Shown: positions 6,668-14,331 of the stretch, piece by piece | Position numbering within the stretch: the stretch's first letter is position 1 | Layout: each line of letters begins with the position of its first letter | Source of the DNA: Helicobacter aurati | GTDB taxonomy: Bacteria; Campylobacterota; Campylobacteria; Campylobacterales; Helicobacteraceae | Direction: 5' to 3' | Length of the DNA: 39,146 nt | Assembly (NCBI RefSeq): GCF_003364265.1 | Contig: NZ_NXLW01000020.1 | Location: 1-39,146 of the forward strand | The notes under the pieces: model-generated | What the model was told of the DNA's origin: nothing | Seen by the model: only the letters and a program-made list of their open reading frames with translations | Databases searched by the model: none | Translations under genes and position numbers: made by a program

Positions 6668-6770
6668 ATCGTAGGTGCAATAAACAATATCAAAGGAAAA
6701 ATGAATACAAAATATTCTAAATCAAGGATTAGATTACTTAGTTAAGAAAAAATAACCTTGCACCTACGAT
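6668..6770. repeat. 13-bp perfect inverted repeat flanking a mini-ORF
   Basis: ATCGTAGGTGCAA (6668-6680) and TTGCACCTACGAT (6758-6770) are exact inverted copies 77 bases apart. Between them on the plus strand AAAGGA precedes a 14-codon frame starting ATG at 6701 (MNTKYSKSRIRLLS). The whole sits in a gene-free 457-base gap between the holin gene and the 6526 promoter. It may be a small structured RNA, a leader peptide or a protein-binding pair. Nothing identifies it further. Confidence 0.4.
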
Positions 6771-6802
6771 AAAATTATATTATTTAATAACTTAAATTAA
6801 TC

Positions 6803-7231
6803 TTAATTATTTTTATTTTCTGAGTTTTCTTGCTTATCTTGTTTTTTTTCGTTTTCTTTATCATGAACAATAACCACTTTATTACTCAAGATTTTTTTAA
6901 TTATACCTGCGATAACTTCAGTATTATTTAATATAGATACCCATAAAAATGGGCTTATCGAACCTATGATTGTAAGGCATGAATCTCTATTAATTAATAT
7001 TTCAGTATCTGGTAGTTTAAAACCATTTGCTGGGATTAGCCCACTAAATGAATGCGCTGTAAAACTACCTAGGATAAATATAACGGCAGTCTCCCCAAAG
7101 TTGAACCCCCACTTACCACTATTTTTAAATCCTCTTAGCTTTAAAGTTAAAAGACCCATCAGAGACCCAATACCCCCCAATATAAAACCACTATATAAAA
7201 CTGATTCTATATATGAAACTAAATCATTCAT
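6803..7231 (-). CDS. Putative holin, three membrane segments (142 aa)
   Basis: Hydrophobic segments at residues about 10-30, 45-65 and 85-102 and a charged C-terminal tail (Lys/Glu-rich, 123-142) fit a class I-like holin, which would make the inner-membrane holes for the cytoplasmic M15 endolysin. The family is not recognised by sequence. It is the last gene of the RecT transcript. Its start overlaps the upstream gene by eight bases, and the AAAAAGG site before it is the end of a 19-base A run. It could instead be another small membrane protein. Confidence 0.6.
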   Translation of the reverse strand: MNDLVSYIESVLYSGFILGGIGSLMGLLTLKLRGFKNSGKWGFNFGETAVIFILGSFTAHSFSGLIPANGFKLPDTEILINRDSCLTIIGSISPFLWVSILNNTEVIAGIIKKILSNKVVIVHDKENEKKQDKQENSENKNN

Positions 7232-7694
7232 GTAGAGTTACCTTTTTTTTTTTTTTTTTTTGCAACCAACCATATATAAATAAAGGTATTACAATAAAAG
7301 GAATGCTAAAAAATAATATAACCATTAAATTCGGTAATGATTGAGAATAAACGTTTCTGTTGTGTATTGTTTGTAAGATACAATTAATCTGTTCCTTTTG
7401 TATCTCAACTTGTCTTTTTGCATTCTTTAGGTTTTTGTCTTGTATCTGAAGTAAAACGTTATTGTCAAATCCTAAGCCTCTCTTATCGCTAAATACCTCA
7501 TCAGATTCTATAATCTTTTTATTTCCCAAGCAATCTTTAATTTTTTGATTATGATTAGTTATTATCTTTGATAATATATAATGTTGTCCGAATGAATGTA
7601 GAATACAAAAAGTTATTATAATCCCAAATACCCAAAATATAAAATGCTTGATTGTATTGTTAGCTAAACTACATAATCTAATGTAACGTCTCAT
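7224..7694 (-). CDS. Membrane protein with poly-Lys end encoded by a 19-base homopolymer (156 aa)
   Basis: Hydrophobic spans at about 18-36 and 122-145 flank a charged extra-cytoplasmic or cytoplasmic loop of about 85 residues. The C-terminus is WLQKKKKKKVTLHE, encoded by A19 on the coding strand (7243-7261). Slippage there would change the tail and the distance to its stop, which lies inside the holin start region. ATG overlaps the nuclease gene by 17 bases. Possible antiholin or lysis accessory by position; no family recognised. Confidence 0.6.
   Translation of the reverse strand: MRRYIRLCSLANNTIKHFIFWVFGIIITFCILHSFGQHYILSKIITNHNQKIKDCLGNKKIIESDEVFSDKRGLGFDNNVLLQIQDKNLKNAKRQVEIQKEQINCILQTIHNRNVYSQSLPNLMVILFFSIPFIVIPLFIYGWLQKKKKKKVTLHE
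7243..7261 (-). repeat. Homopolymer of 19 (A on coding strand)
   Basis: Nineteen consecutive T on the plus strand, read as A in the gene 7224-7694. It is the longest mononucleotide run I saw in the window and ends in the GG that forms the ribosome site of the putative holin. Length is prone to replication, transcription and sequencing slippage. Confidence 0.85.
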
Positions 7695-8106
7695 CTGATA
7701 ATTTACCTCTTAGATAATTTTCTATTAATTTTATTGTAGATTCATATCCATAAGATACCACAGCTAAATATCCTTGATTGTTTAAATCTTTTAACCATTG
7801 CTCTTGTTCCTTGGTTAATCGACCTTTACTTATATTTAAATCCTTATCTTGATTTACTTTTAATTCAATGAATAACCCGTGATAACCACATCTTGCAACA
7901 GGTAGGAATATATCTGGGTAACCCTTTTTCATACCGCTTAATTTAGCATTGTAGCTAGCAAGTTTATTTTTAATAAATATACCATTAAGGCTAGAGTTTA
8001 AAAGTTTTAGCTCGGGGTATTTTTTTAAATTATATTCAGCCCAACTGAAAATAGATACTTGGAGCTTATGCTCTCTATTTTGTTTTTTCATATTGATATT
8101 ATACAA
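7678..8106 (-). CDS. VRR-NUC domain nuclease
   Basis: A 142-aa nuclease of the VRR-NUC branch of the PD-(D/E)XK superfamily. YPDIFLP supplies D65, and FIELKV supplies E81 and K83 (numbered from the TTG start at 8106). An ATG at 8091 (residue 6) is an alternative start; neither has a strong ribosome site. Members in phages usually act on branched or replication intermediates. It follows RecT, so a role in phage recombination or replication is likely. Confidence 0.8.
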   Translation of the reverse strand: MYNINMKKQNREHKLQVSIFSWAEYNLKKYPELKLLNSSLNGIFIKNKLASYNAKLSGMKKGYPDIFLPVARCGYHGLFIELKVNQDKDLNISKGRLTKEQEQWLKDLNNQGYLAVVSYGYESTIKLIENYLRGKLSDETLH

Positions 8107-8113
8107 TAATTTT

Positions 8114-8920
8114 TTAAATATAGTTTTCGTTTATAAGTTTATTTAAATTTTCAGTTGATAGCCGATTATTTTGTGGAATGTTAAAATCTTGGTTATCGCT
8201 TAAATTATCTATATATACAGCTTCACCTAATGTTTCAGTCATGGCACTTTTTGATACCACATATTTAATCGCCTTAGCTTGGTACATTTCACTTAACCAA
8301 TCACTATAAGCGGAATATTTACCATTCTTAACGCTATCACTACATTTAGATATTTTATTTAAAGTGTTGGAACTCACAAAATTAATATATGTTTCATTTA
8401 GCTTTGTATCCTTGATAATTACTATAACGCCCTTTAAATTGTTTTTAATCCATTCAGAATCTGATTCGTCTCTATTGTCAAAATCTGGGGCAAAATTTAA
8501 GACCTCATTGCCATTAACAATCTCAAGTGAATATTTATCACATTTAAATACTATGTAACTTTTTATTGCTAGTTTAGCTCTCTTAGCTAATTCTAACCAC
8601 CCCTTATAACCTATCATGGTCTCCGCCTCTGTGATGTAAGAATTTGTTATCTTATCTTTCTTTTTGCGGGGGACTATATAAACCTTTCCTAATTGTTTAG
8701 ATAGCGGCAATTTTAAGCTTGCAATATCTAAAGCACATTTAATAATGCTTTGTACACTACAAGTAATTAAGCTCGCATCCATAGCTATATTTAATAAATT
8801 AGCCTTGAATGAATCCGCCTTATCTTTATTGTTATCACACAATGACAATAACCTCGAACATATATCTTTATTTGATAGCAATTCGTTTATTTGTCTTTTT
8901 CTTTGTATTAAATCTCCCAT
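8114..8920 (-). CDS. recT: RecT-family single-strand annealing protein
   Basis: A 268-aa RecT homologue. Characteristic stretches are ASLKLPLSKQLGKVYIVP (about residues 67-84) and EAETMIGYKGWLELAKRA (about 98-115), the conserved core of the family. It anneals complementary single strands in the cytoplasm, working with a 5'-3' exonuclease; a RecE-like one is encoded at 10135-10917. The promoter at 8948-8981 lies just upstream, and ATG follows AAGGATTAGGTT. Residues after 235 form a disordered end. Confidence 0.9.
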   Translation of the reverse strand: MGDLIQRKRQINELLSNKDICSRLLSLCDNNKDKADSFKANLLNIAMDASLITCSVQSIIKCALDIASLKLPLSKQLGKVYIVPRKKKDKITNSYITEAETMIGYKGWLELAKRAKLAIKSYIVFKCDKYSLEIVNGNEVLNFAPDFDNRDESDSEWIKNNLKGVIVIIKDTKLNETYINFVSSNTLNKISKCSDSVKNGKYSAYSDWLSEMYQAKAIKYVVSKSAMTETLGEAVYIDNLSDNQDFNIPQNNRLSTENLNKLINENYI

Positions 8921-8947
8921 AACCTAATCCTTATTTTAATTTATATA

Positions 8948-8981
8948 ATTATATATAATTAAACTTAAAATATACTTAAAA
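8948..8981 (-). promoter_or_regulatory. Promoter with two TTTTAAG boxes, drives recT
   Basis: Minus strand: TTTTAAG at complement of 8975-8981 and 8964-8970 (11 bp apart), 10 bases, then TATAAT (complement of 8948-8953). Over about 30 bases it is almost identical to the promoter at 2860-2894. Confidence 0.72.
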
Positions 8982-9019
8982 TGTGTAAAAAGTATAAAAT
9001 TTGTATTATTTTTTATCTA

Positions 9020-9262
9020 TCAAGTATCAATAAAATTTTTCATTTTTGATTTAAAATTATCAACTTCTTTTATCTGCTCTTTAATATCTTGCAATTCAAG
9101 CAATAATTCCAAAGACCTAACCATAGGCTTACTTATTTTGTTTTTTCTAGCCGCATTAGCAATCGATGACCTACTATAACCCAATATCTCGGATAATTCA
9201 ACATATCCTACATTAAGCCTTTTGGAAACGATTTTGACTAAATTATCTTTGTTATTTTTCAC
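9020..9262 (-). CDS. Small helix-turn-helix protein (80 aa)
   Basis: Residues about 17-42 (YVELSEILGYSRSSIANAARKNKISK) form a Cro/transposase-like helix-turn-helix; the C-terminal half is a coiled-coil-like helix likely used for dimerisation. A DNA-binding regulator is inferred, perhaps acting on the nearby promoter at 8948. ATG overlaps the YopX-like gene by 11 bases. Confidence 0.65.
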   Translation of the reverse strand: MKNNKDNLVKIVSKRLNVGYVELSEILGYSRSSIANAARKNKISKPMVRSLELLLELQDIKEQIKEVDNFKSKMKNFIDT

Positions 9263-9644
9263 TTTTATTTTCCTTTTGTCTTATGTTCCCAATGACCTCG
9301 AAATCATTAAACTTTAAATTATTTAAAACATCTCTTAGGTATCTTGTCTTATTTTCACCTTTTAAAATAAATCCATAATCAAATAATACTAAATACTCTA
9401 TATTCTCAAATTTGACAATATCATTAACATAAATTTTATTTCCTATGTTATCTTTTATACCTGTCCATAAATCTAAATCATAGTCTACCTCTTTAACGCT
9501 TTTTAAATATTCTTTTGAGATAAAATCAACAAAATAAACTAAATTATCCCCGCCGCCATTAACCTCACTACCTACCAACATTGAATAAGAAAACTCTTTT
9601 TTATTCTTATTCCAAACTCTAAATTGTAAATTACTTAGTATCAT
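9252..9644 (-). CDS. YopX family protein
   Basis: A 130-aa YopX-domain protein. Diagnostic parts are FRVWNKNKKEFSYSM at the N-terminus, DLWTGIKDNIGNKIYVNDIV in the middle and FEVIGNI near the end. The family is common in phages of Firmicutes and Campylobacterota, and its role is unknown. It overlaps the neighbouring genes on both sides, so it sits within the early operon. Confidence 0.85.
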   Translation of the reverse strand: MILSNLQFRVWNKNKKEFSYSMLVGSEVNGGGDNLVYFVDFISKEYLKSVKEVDYDLDLWTGIKDNIGNKIYVNDIVKFENIEYLVLFDYGFILKGENKTRYLRDVLNNLKFNDFEVIGNIRQKENKSEK

Positions 9645-10120
9645 ATTTTATAATCCTCATAATTTGGTGTATAAATTTTCTCATATTGAGTTTCTTTAAC
9701 CCATTTATTTATATTATTATCCCAATGACCTATCCTAGATTCAATCTCTTTTATTGTTTCGTATAGACAAGGCAAATAATCATATTTGATAACCTTAAAT
9801 TCTGACGCTATAAATCCAAGCAAAAATTCCAAGCTAACAATACTTTTTAACCTGCCCATATAAATGAAATTAATGCAGTTGAATGGGAAATCATCAAAAC
9901 TCTTTATAAAAACTTTTTCTATTTCATAGGCATTTAAAATAAAAATTGACATATCACATAATGCGTTAATTTTGTCATGATTGTTTGTTGCCCTTAGATA
10001 TTCTGTTATTTCCTCCAAGATATTAGGGAGTAAACTTTCTCTTTGTTTTAACATATCAATATGCCTTTCATTACGCCACTTTTTTAATCTCTTATTTGCA
10101 TTCGTGAAATCTACTAACAT
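9641..10120 (-). CDS. MazG-like nucleotide pyrophosphohydrolase-related protein (159 aa)
   Basis: Residues about 33-64 (NILEEITEYLRATNNHDKINALCDMSIFILNA) follow the EE..E...A.......E..D pattern of all-alpha NTP pyrophosphohydrolases (EExxE then a later D). Such enzymes hydrolyse (d)NTPs to NMPs. Second-helix acidic residues are incomplete, so activity is uncertain. It may influence nucleotide pools alongside ThyX. ATG start; four-base overlap with the YopX gene. Confidence 0.5.
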   Translation of the reverse strand: MLVDFTNANKRLKKWRNERHIDMLKQRESLLPNILEEITEYLRATNNHDKINALCDMSIFILNAYEIEKVFIKSFDDFPFNCINFIYMGRLKSIVSLEFLLGFIASEFKVIKYDYLPCLYETIKEIESRIGHWDNNINKWVKETQYEKIYTPNYEDYKI

Positions 10121-10134
10121 AACTTTACCTTTAA

Positions 10135-10917
10135 TTATAAATAAGCTGGTGGTGGTAAATCTTTAATATATATAGGGTTATTAGTCTCATCTATTCCAAA
10201 CACTTTATAAGGCTTATTATAAATATCTTTATTGTCTAGTATATGTAAAGCTTTGTTTATATCTATGCTGGCTCGATTCATCCACGCATCCGCAGTTAAA
10301 TTATAACAAGCAACTTGTTTAGTAGATTTTTCTACACATACAAATAAAAAAGTTTCACAATGTAACAACTCTTTATATATAAAAGATTGTATATGATAGC
10401 CATAAGCTAAAACTGAATTAGTGAATGCTCTCTCTGAAATATCATTGCAAGTTTTTAAATCAATACATAAATTTATATTGTCTTGTTTAGGGATAAAACA
10501 ATCAGCCTTGCATTTGAAATCCCTGTGAAATATTTGCCCGAACTCTATGTATTCATGTTTAGAATTGTTATCACTAAAAAACATGTTAAAAGGTGAATCT
10601 AACACAGCTTTAGCGCATTCAAACTCTTCACTTGTAACTATATAATCATTTGCATGCTCTGAATAAAAAGCTTCTTTAGCTTCTTTGTTTTTCTTTAATC
10701 TCAAATCCCCGAAGTCTTGTAATACAACTACTTTTTGATTTTCTTTAGTGTAAGATAAATCAGATTCTAAGACTAATTTATGAACTTTTTCTCCGAACTC
10801 AAAATTTGGACTTTTTGGTTCTTCAATGCCATTAAAGTAGTAGTATGGATTTTTAAGAATTAACTTAATTTTGCTTGCACTTAAAGCCTCGTGATTAAAA
10901 TAATCTTGACTTGTCAT
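10135..10917 (-). CDS. RecE-like 5'-3' exonuclease (PD-(D/E)XK)
   Basis: A 260-aa nuclease of the exodeoxyribonuclease VIII / DUF3799 type. The N-terminus (YFNHEALSASKIKLILKNP) and FGEKVHKL (H46) are typical. Catalytic residues are visible as D139 (KCKADCFIP), D153 and K155 (CIDLKT), then YHIQSFIY (Q177, Y181). It should generate single-stranded ends for RecT, although the two genes are separated by three others. The promoter at 10947-10979 precedes it. Confidence 0.85.
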   Translation of the reverse strand: MTSQDYFNHEALSASKIKLILKNPYYYFNGIEEPKSPNFEFGEKVHKLVLESDLSYTKENQKVVVLQDFGDLRLKKNKEAKEAFYSEHANDYIVTSEEFECAKAVLDSPFNMFFSDNNSKHEYIEFGQIFHRDFKCKADCFIPKQDNINLCIDLKTCNDISERAFTNSVLAYGYHIQSFIYKELLHCETFLFVCVEKSTKQVACYNLTADAWMNRASIDINKALHILDNKDIYNKPYKVFGIDETNNPIYIKDLPPPAYL

Positions 10918-10946
10918 AATCTAACCTTTATATTAAAATTGAAATA

Positions 10947-10979
10947 ATTATACTTTATTTATACTTAACTTTTGCTTAA
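10947..10979 (-). promoter_or_regulatory. Promoter with two TTAAG boxes, drives exonuclease operon
   Basis: Minus strand: TTAAG boxes at complement of 10975-10979 and 10964-10968 (11 bp apart), 11 bases, then TATAAT (complement of 10947-10952). It overlaps the end of the rep gene, whose stop codon is at 10965-10967. Confidence 0.7.
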
Positions 10980-12005
10980 GTGTTTAATTGTATTCTTAAT
11001 TTTATTTATTGAATTTTCATTCTTATTTAAATCATGTAGTTTATTGGCGTTATCTAAAGCTTCTTTAAGTAGAGTTAAATATTTTTCATTTTTGATTTCA
11101 GATTTAAATTTTTTACCTGTGTCTTCATTATAAAATTCTATAAAAACACTTGAATTATTATCCCCGTAGTTCCAACTATTTACCTTTAATAATTCATTGT
11201 TTATTAATAAAGTTTTTCCTATGTTATTATTTATAAAATCTATAATTAACTTTTTATCTGATAGTTTTTCTACATTATTTTTTTCATAATCTATTTTATT
11301 GTGTATTTCAGTAACATTGTTTTCTATTTGTTTAATTTCTTGGAATTCTTTAAATTTACACAAAAATCTAATTTCGTTTATTGTCTTGAGATATTTAGCG
11401 AAAATTATGTTTACCGAGGTGAATTGGTTTATTTCATTAATTACCTTTTTTAAAATATGGTATCTAAAATATTTATATTGTCTTGAAGATTCTGGCACAC
11501 CTAAAATATTTTGTAATTTTAAAAAATCAATTCTGAAATCAGAAATGTTTTTACCTAGATTACTTGTTATATAACAATATAATTTAATTGAATATGCAAG
11601 CTTTAAATGAATTAACTCAGAATAAAAAATACTTGAAAAATTGTTTTCTTGCTTTGAAATATAAGGGTTAAAATCTTCATGAAATTTATAGATTATTGTC
11701 TGGTTTTCATATTCTATAAACTCAAAAAATTTAATTTCTTTTCTCTCATTTCCAATTACACTAAAGGCAACTTTATCTCTTAATTTTTTGATAATCGATT
11801 TTATTTGTTGATAAGAGAGAATATTTTCTATCTCAGATGAATTATAAAATTCCTCTCTATCTAAACAATAAACACTATTTTTATCATGACAAAAAACATT
11901 AATTTTTGACAGCATCATAAAAAAAAATTTGCACTCTTTATTGCTAATTTTATACTCTAAATTTGCGAAAAAATTTGACAATGTGATTTTGAAATTTTCT
12001 TTCAT
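10965..12005 (-). CDS. Rep_3 family replication initiator
   Basis: A 346-aa plasmid-type initiator with two winged-helix domains. Residues about 1-110 (LSNFFANLEYKIS... IIKKLRDKV) and 120-225 (FSSIFYSELIHLKLAYSIKLYCYI, then ILGVPESSRQYKYFRYHILKKVINEIN) follow the Rep_3 pattern. The last 120 residues are a Lys/Asn-rich extension. The family binds iterons at the origin and opens it. With no integrase in the window, this points to episomal maintenance. A consensus promoter lies at 12076-12104 and iteron-like repeats at 12173-12228. Confidence 0.85.
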   Translation of the reverse strand: MKENFKITLSNFFANLEYKISNKECKFFFMMLSKINVFCHDKNSVYCLDREEFYNSSEIENILSYQQIKSIIKKLRDKVAFSVIGNERKEIKFFEFIEYENQTIIYKFHEDFNPYISKQENNFSSIFYSELIHLKLAYSIKLYCYITSNLGKNISDFRIDFLKLQNILGVPESSRQYKYFRYHILKKVINEINQFTSVNIIFAKYLKTINEIRFLCKFKEFQEIKQIENNVTEIHNKIDYEKNNVEKLSDKKLIIDFINNNIGKTLLINNELLKVNSWNYGDNNSSVFIEFYNEDTGKKFKSEIKNEKYLTLLKEALDNANKLHDLNKNENSINKIKNTIKHLSKS

Positions 12006-12075
12006 ATTTTTAACCTTTAATTTTTTATTAAACTAAATACTTTAAAAAAGTAACTTGTTTTTAAAAATATATGTA

Positions 12076-12104
12076 AGTATATTATTAAATTTTTCACTTG
12101 TCAA
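12076..12104 (-). promoter_or_regulatory. Consensus promoter of rep gene
   Basis: TTGACA (complement of 12099-12104), a 17-base spacer, then TATACT (complement of 12076-12081) on the minus strand, about 70 bases before the ATG at 12005. Unlike the phage's other promoters it has a classical -35, which suggests constitutive host-driven transcription. Confidence 0.75.
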
Positions 12105-12172
12105 GATAATTTTAAACTTTTTATTAAAATCTGTGGAATTTGGCTCATTCTCATTTTCACCACTCTAACTTT

Positions 12173-12228
12173 TGCGATATTTTAAAGGTCTAATGCGATA
12201 ATTTAAAAATAATAATGCTAGATTTAAA
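12173..12228. repeat. Three iteron-like direct repeats
   Basis: TGCGATATTTTAAA (12173-12186), TGCGATAATTTAAA (12194-12207) and TGCTAGATTTAAA (12216-12228) are spaced 21 and 22 bases, two helical turns. The first two differ at one base; the third is degenerate. This fits Rep_3 iterons; three is a small number. Confidence 0.45.
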
Positions 12229-12307
12229 AATTAAAATACTAAAAAAAAATTAACCCACGTATACATTATAAATAAATTAAAATTAAAATTAAAATGTTAA
12301 ATATAAC

Positions 12308-12343
12308 GCGCACGCGAGACGTGCGCTATTTTTTCTTTTTAAT
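12308..12343 (+). terminator. Strong hairpin followed by T-rich tract
   Basis: GCGCACG-CGAGA-CGTGCGC is a perfect 7-bp GC-rich stem, then TATTTTTTCTTTTT. It is a good rho-independent terminator on the plus strand, yet no plus-strand gene lies upstream. It may end a short RNA antisense to the rep leader, insulate thyX, or act at the origin. Confidence 0.6.
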
Positions 12344-12457
12344 TCTCATTATTAGCTTACCAACAAAAATTCAATTTTTTGAGTTTTTTGTTTCGTTAGA
12401 TTTTTAAGATTTTTTAGAAAATTTTGGGGGTTATTTTTTTTGTTTACTTTTGTGTGT

Positions 12458-12463
12458 TATAGT
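12458..12463 (+). promoter_or_regulatory. Possible -10 element for thyX
   Basis: TATAGT on the plus strand, 18 bases after a TTTTTTTTG run and 156 bases before the thyX ATG. The paired TTAAG boxes of the other promoters are not clearly present. Weak call. Confidence 0.25.
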
Positions 12464-12618
12464 TTCAGTGTCTTTGTTATCAGAGATTAAATTTTAGTTT
12501 TAGCATAAGTGTATTGTTGTAAAGCTAAATTTTGCTGTTTTGTTCTTTTATCGAAGTCGAAACCGAAAGGTTCACTTTTGTATGTTGTTGATTGAATTTA
12601 AATCAAAGGTTAGTTTCA

Positions 12619-13290
12619 ATGAATAAAATACAAAATAAAAAGAATTTATCTTTTTCAGTGATACTTTTACATTACACGCCTTTAAACGTGTGTGTAGGTG
12701 GAGTTAGGACATGTTGGGATAGCTTCGATAAAGCTTCAAATAAGGCTGATTTAGAGTTAATCGATAGAGTTGGGAATAAGTTTAAGCATAAATCGGTTTT
12801 AGAGCATTTAAGCTATTCATTTGAGATTAAAGGCATAAGTAGAGCGTGTTTGATTGAATTAACACGGCATAGAATGGCAAGTTATTCTGTCAAGAGCACA
12901 AGATACACACTGAAAGAGTTAAGACAACAAGATAGCTTTTTACCGATTGATAGCGTTAATTTTGATAGAGCTAGTAAGTGGGTAGTTTTTACACAAGACA
13001 ACGAAACAAATAATGCAATTATTCATTCATTGGAGAAATTAAGGGAATTGCTAGTGAATGGTAAGGCTAACGATGTGGCTAAATATGCTTTACCTGAGGC
13101 TTATCGAACTAATCTTTATTTCACTATTAACGCACGTTCATTACAAAACTTTTTTGAATTACGCACCGATAAGAGAGCATTATTTGAGATTAGGAAGTTG
13201 GCATTAGCTATTTACTCCAATCTACCACATAGTCATAAGTATTTGTTTAAGGGTAGTGTGAAGTTTGATAAGACAAAAAAAGTAATGTAA
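12619..13290 (+). CDS. thyX: Flavin-dependent thymidylate synthase ThyX
   Basis: A ThyX enzyme of 223 aa from ATG 12619, which has AAAGG at 9-base spacing; a TTG at 12592 would add nine residues with no ribosome site. The signature RHR(X7)S is RHRMASYSVKS at residues 83-93, binding FAD and dUMP. ThyX converts dUMP to dTMP using methylenetetrahydrofolate and NADPH. C-terminal LPEAYRTNLYFTINARSLQNFFELR matches the family. Supplying dTMP suits this A/T-rich genome. Campylobacter and Helicobacter hosts also use ThyX, so host origin is possible. Confidence 0.93.
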   Translation: MNKIQNKKNLSFSVILLHYTPLNVCVGGVRTCWDSFDKASNKADLELIDRVGNKFKHKSVLEHLSYSFEIKGISRACLIELTRHRMASYSVKSTRYTLKELRQQDSFLPIDSVNFDRASKWVVFTQDNETNNAIIHSLEKLRELLVNGKANDVAKYALPEAYRTNLYFTINARSLQNFFELRTDKRALFEIRKLALAIYSNLPHSHKYLFKGSVKFDKTKKVM

Positions 13291-13362
13291 AATTTGTATT
13301 TTAAGGATTATTTAAGTGTAATTGTAGTATTATTTTCTTATCAGAAGTCAAAGGTTAGATTA

Positions 13363-13656
13363 ATGATAAGTGATACATTTTTACATAATGTTATAATTCC
13401 TTATGTTAATGAGTGGGTTACAGACTATATTAAATATTATCATAAGGGATATAATAGAGATTGCATATTATTAGATTTAGAAAACAAAAAAATAGTTATT
13501 TTGTTTCATGATAACTACAACAAATTTAATAGTGATTTTGTAGATGGTGTAAAATTATATGTAAATGACAGGATTAATGAAATGAAAAATAATTTTGTAT
13601 TTAAGTCAAAAATAAATATATCTAGATTAGGTATTAAGATAATATTTATTAATTAA
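13363..13656 (+). CDS. Hypothetical protein (97 aa)
   Basis: Unrecognised small protein, start ATG 13363 with AAAGG at 8-base spacing. The frame is open from a TTG at 13294 but lacks a ribosome site there. Predominantly beta/helix mix with a hydrophilic middle, no motif seen. It lies between thyX and another unknown gene in the plus-strand operon, so an early or replication role is a guess. Confidence 0.6.
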   Translation: MISDTFLHNVIIPYVNEWVTDYIKYYHKGYNRDCILLDLENKKIVILFHDNYNKFNSDFVDGVKLYVNDRINEMKNNFVFKSKINISRLGIKIIFIN

Positions 13657-13666
13657 GGATTTTGAT

Positions 13667-14308
13667 ATGTCAGAGAAAATAAAAGTAAATAAATCTTTGA
13701 TATATTTTTCACTTGTGAATAAAGATTGTGATTATAATAATTTTATATATTTCACTAAATACTATCAATTTGTTACAAATGGTAAAATTCTCTTATTGAT
13801 AAGACAAGATAATCATGAATTGATTTCAGATATAGCAATAAATGCGGAGATGTTATCTTTTGCTTTGATTGGTAGAAAATTAGAATTTGAGTTTAATCGT
13901 TTGAACTCGAAATCAACCAGTGAATATATTATGATTGGCAGGTTTAAAGATTTTCAAGATGTAGTTTATAGATATGATTTAATTACAAAAAATAAAGTTT
14001 TAAATCTAAAAAATGTTATAGAAAACGATTTTAAGTTTTTATTTACTTATAATATTTGTAATTTATTAGATTATCAATTCACTAATATTATTTTGTTAGA
14101 TAATATTTTATATCTATATGACAAAGAAAATAATCAGTATGTATTTGAGGATAAAATAAATACTAGTATTGATAATATAGATATTGAATTTAATAGCGAA
14201 ATATTAAATCACTTATTCCGTGATAATGCATTTTTTTATTTTGACTATGAAAAGAATATTTCAAAGATAGTTCAGGAAAAAGACGATATCGAGTTATATG
14301 TAGCTTAA
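13667..14308 (+). CDS. Hypothetical protein (213 aa)
   Basis: Unrecognised 213-aa acidic protein with AAGGATTTTGAT before the ATG. It begins 11 bases after the previous stop and ends 24 bases before ssb. Alternating Ile/Tyr/Asp segments suggest a beta-rich fold resembling sliding-clamp-like accessory proteins in composition, but no specific feature supports that. Function unknown. Confidence 0.65.
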   Translation: MSEKIKVNKSLIYFSLVNKDCDYNNFIYFTKYYQFVTNGKILLLIRQDNHELISDIAINAEMLSFALIGRKLEFEFNRLNSKSTSEYIMIGRFKDFQDVVYRYDLITKNKVLNLKNVIENDFKFLFTYNICNLLDYQFTNIILLDNILYLYDKENNQYVFEDKINTSIDNIDIEFNSEILNHLFRDNAFFYFDYEKNISKIVQEKDDIELYVA

Positions 14309-14331
14309 TTAGAAAAAAAGGAGAAATAGCA

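Larger units (their letters stand above)
12006..12591. other. Divergent intergenic region, likely replication origin
   Basis: 586 bases between the divergent rep and thyX genes, the longest gene-free stretch in the window. It holds the rep promoter, three iteron-like repeats with 21-22 bp spacing, a run of ATTAAA repeats (about 12274-12295) and a strong GC hairpin. It is very A/T-rich, as expected for an unwinding element. No convincing DnaA box was seen. The right part (12345-12591) is the thyX leader and shows no firm structure. Confidence 0.5.

Noticed and set aside
6966-7235. Plus-strand frame opposite the holin-like gene
   Set aside because: It mirrors the minus-strand membrane protein and has no ribosome site; strand context favours the minus gene.
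12592-12618. TTG 12592 as thyX start
   Set aside because: ATG 12619 has AAAGG at proper spacing and starts nearer the conserved region.
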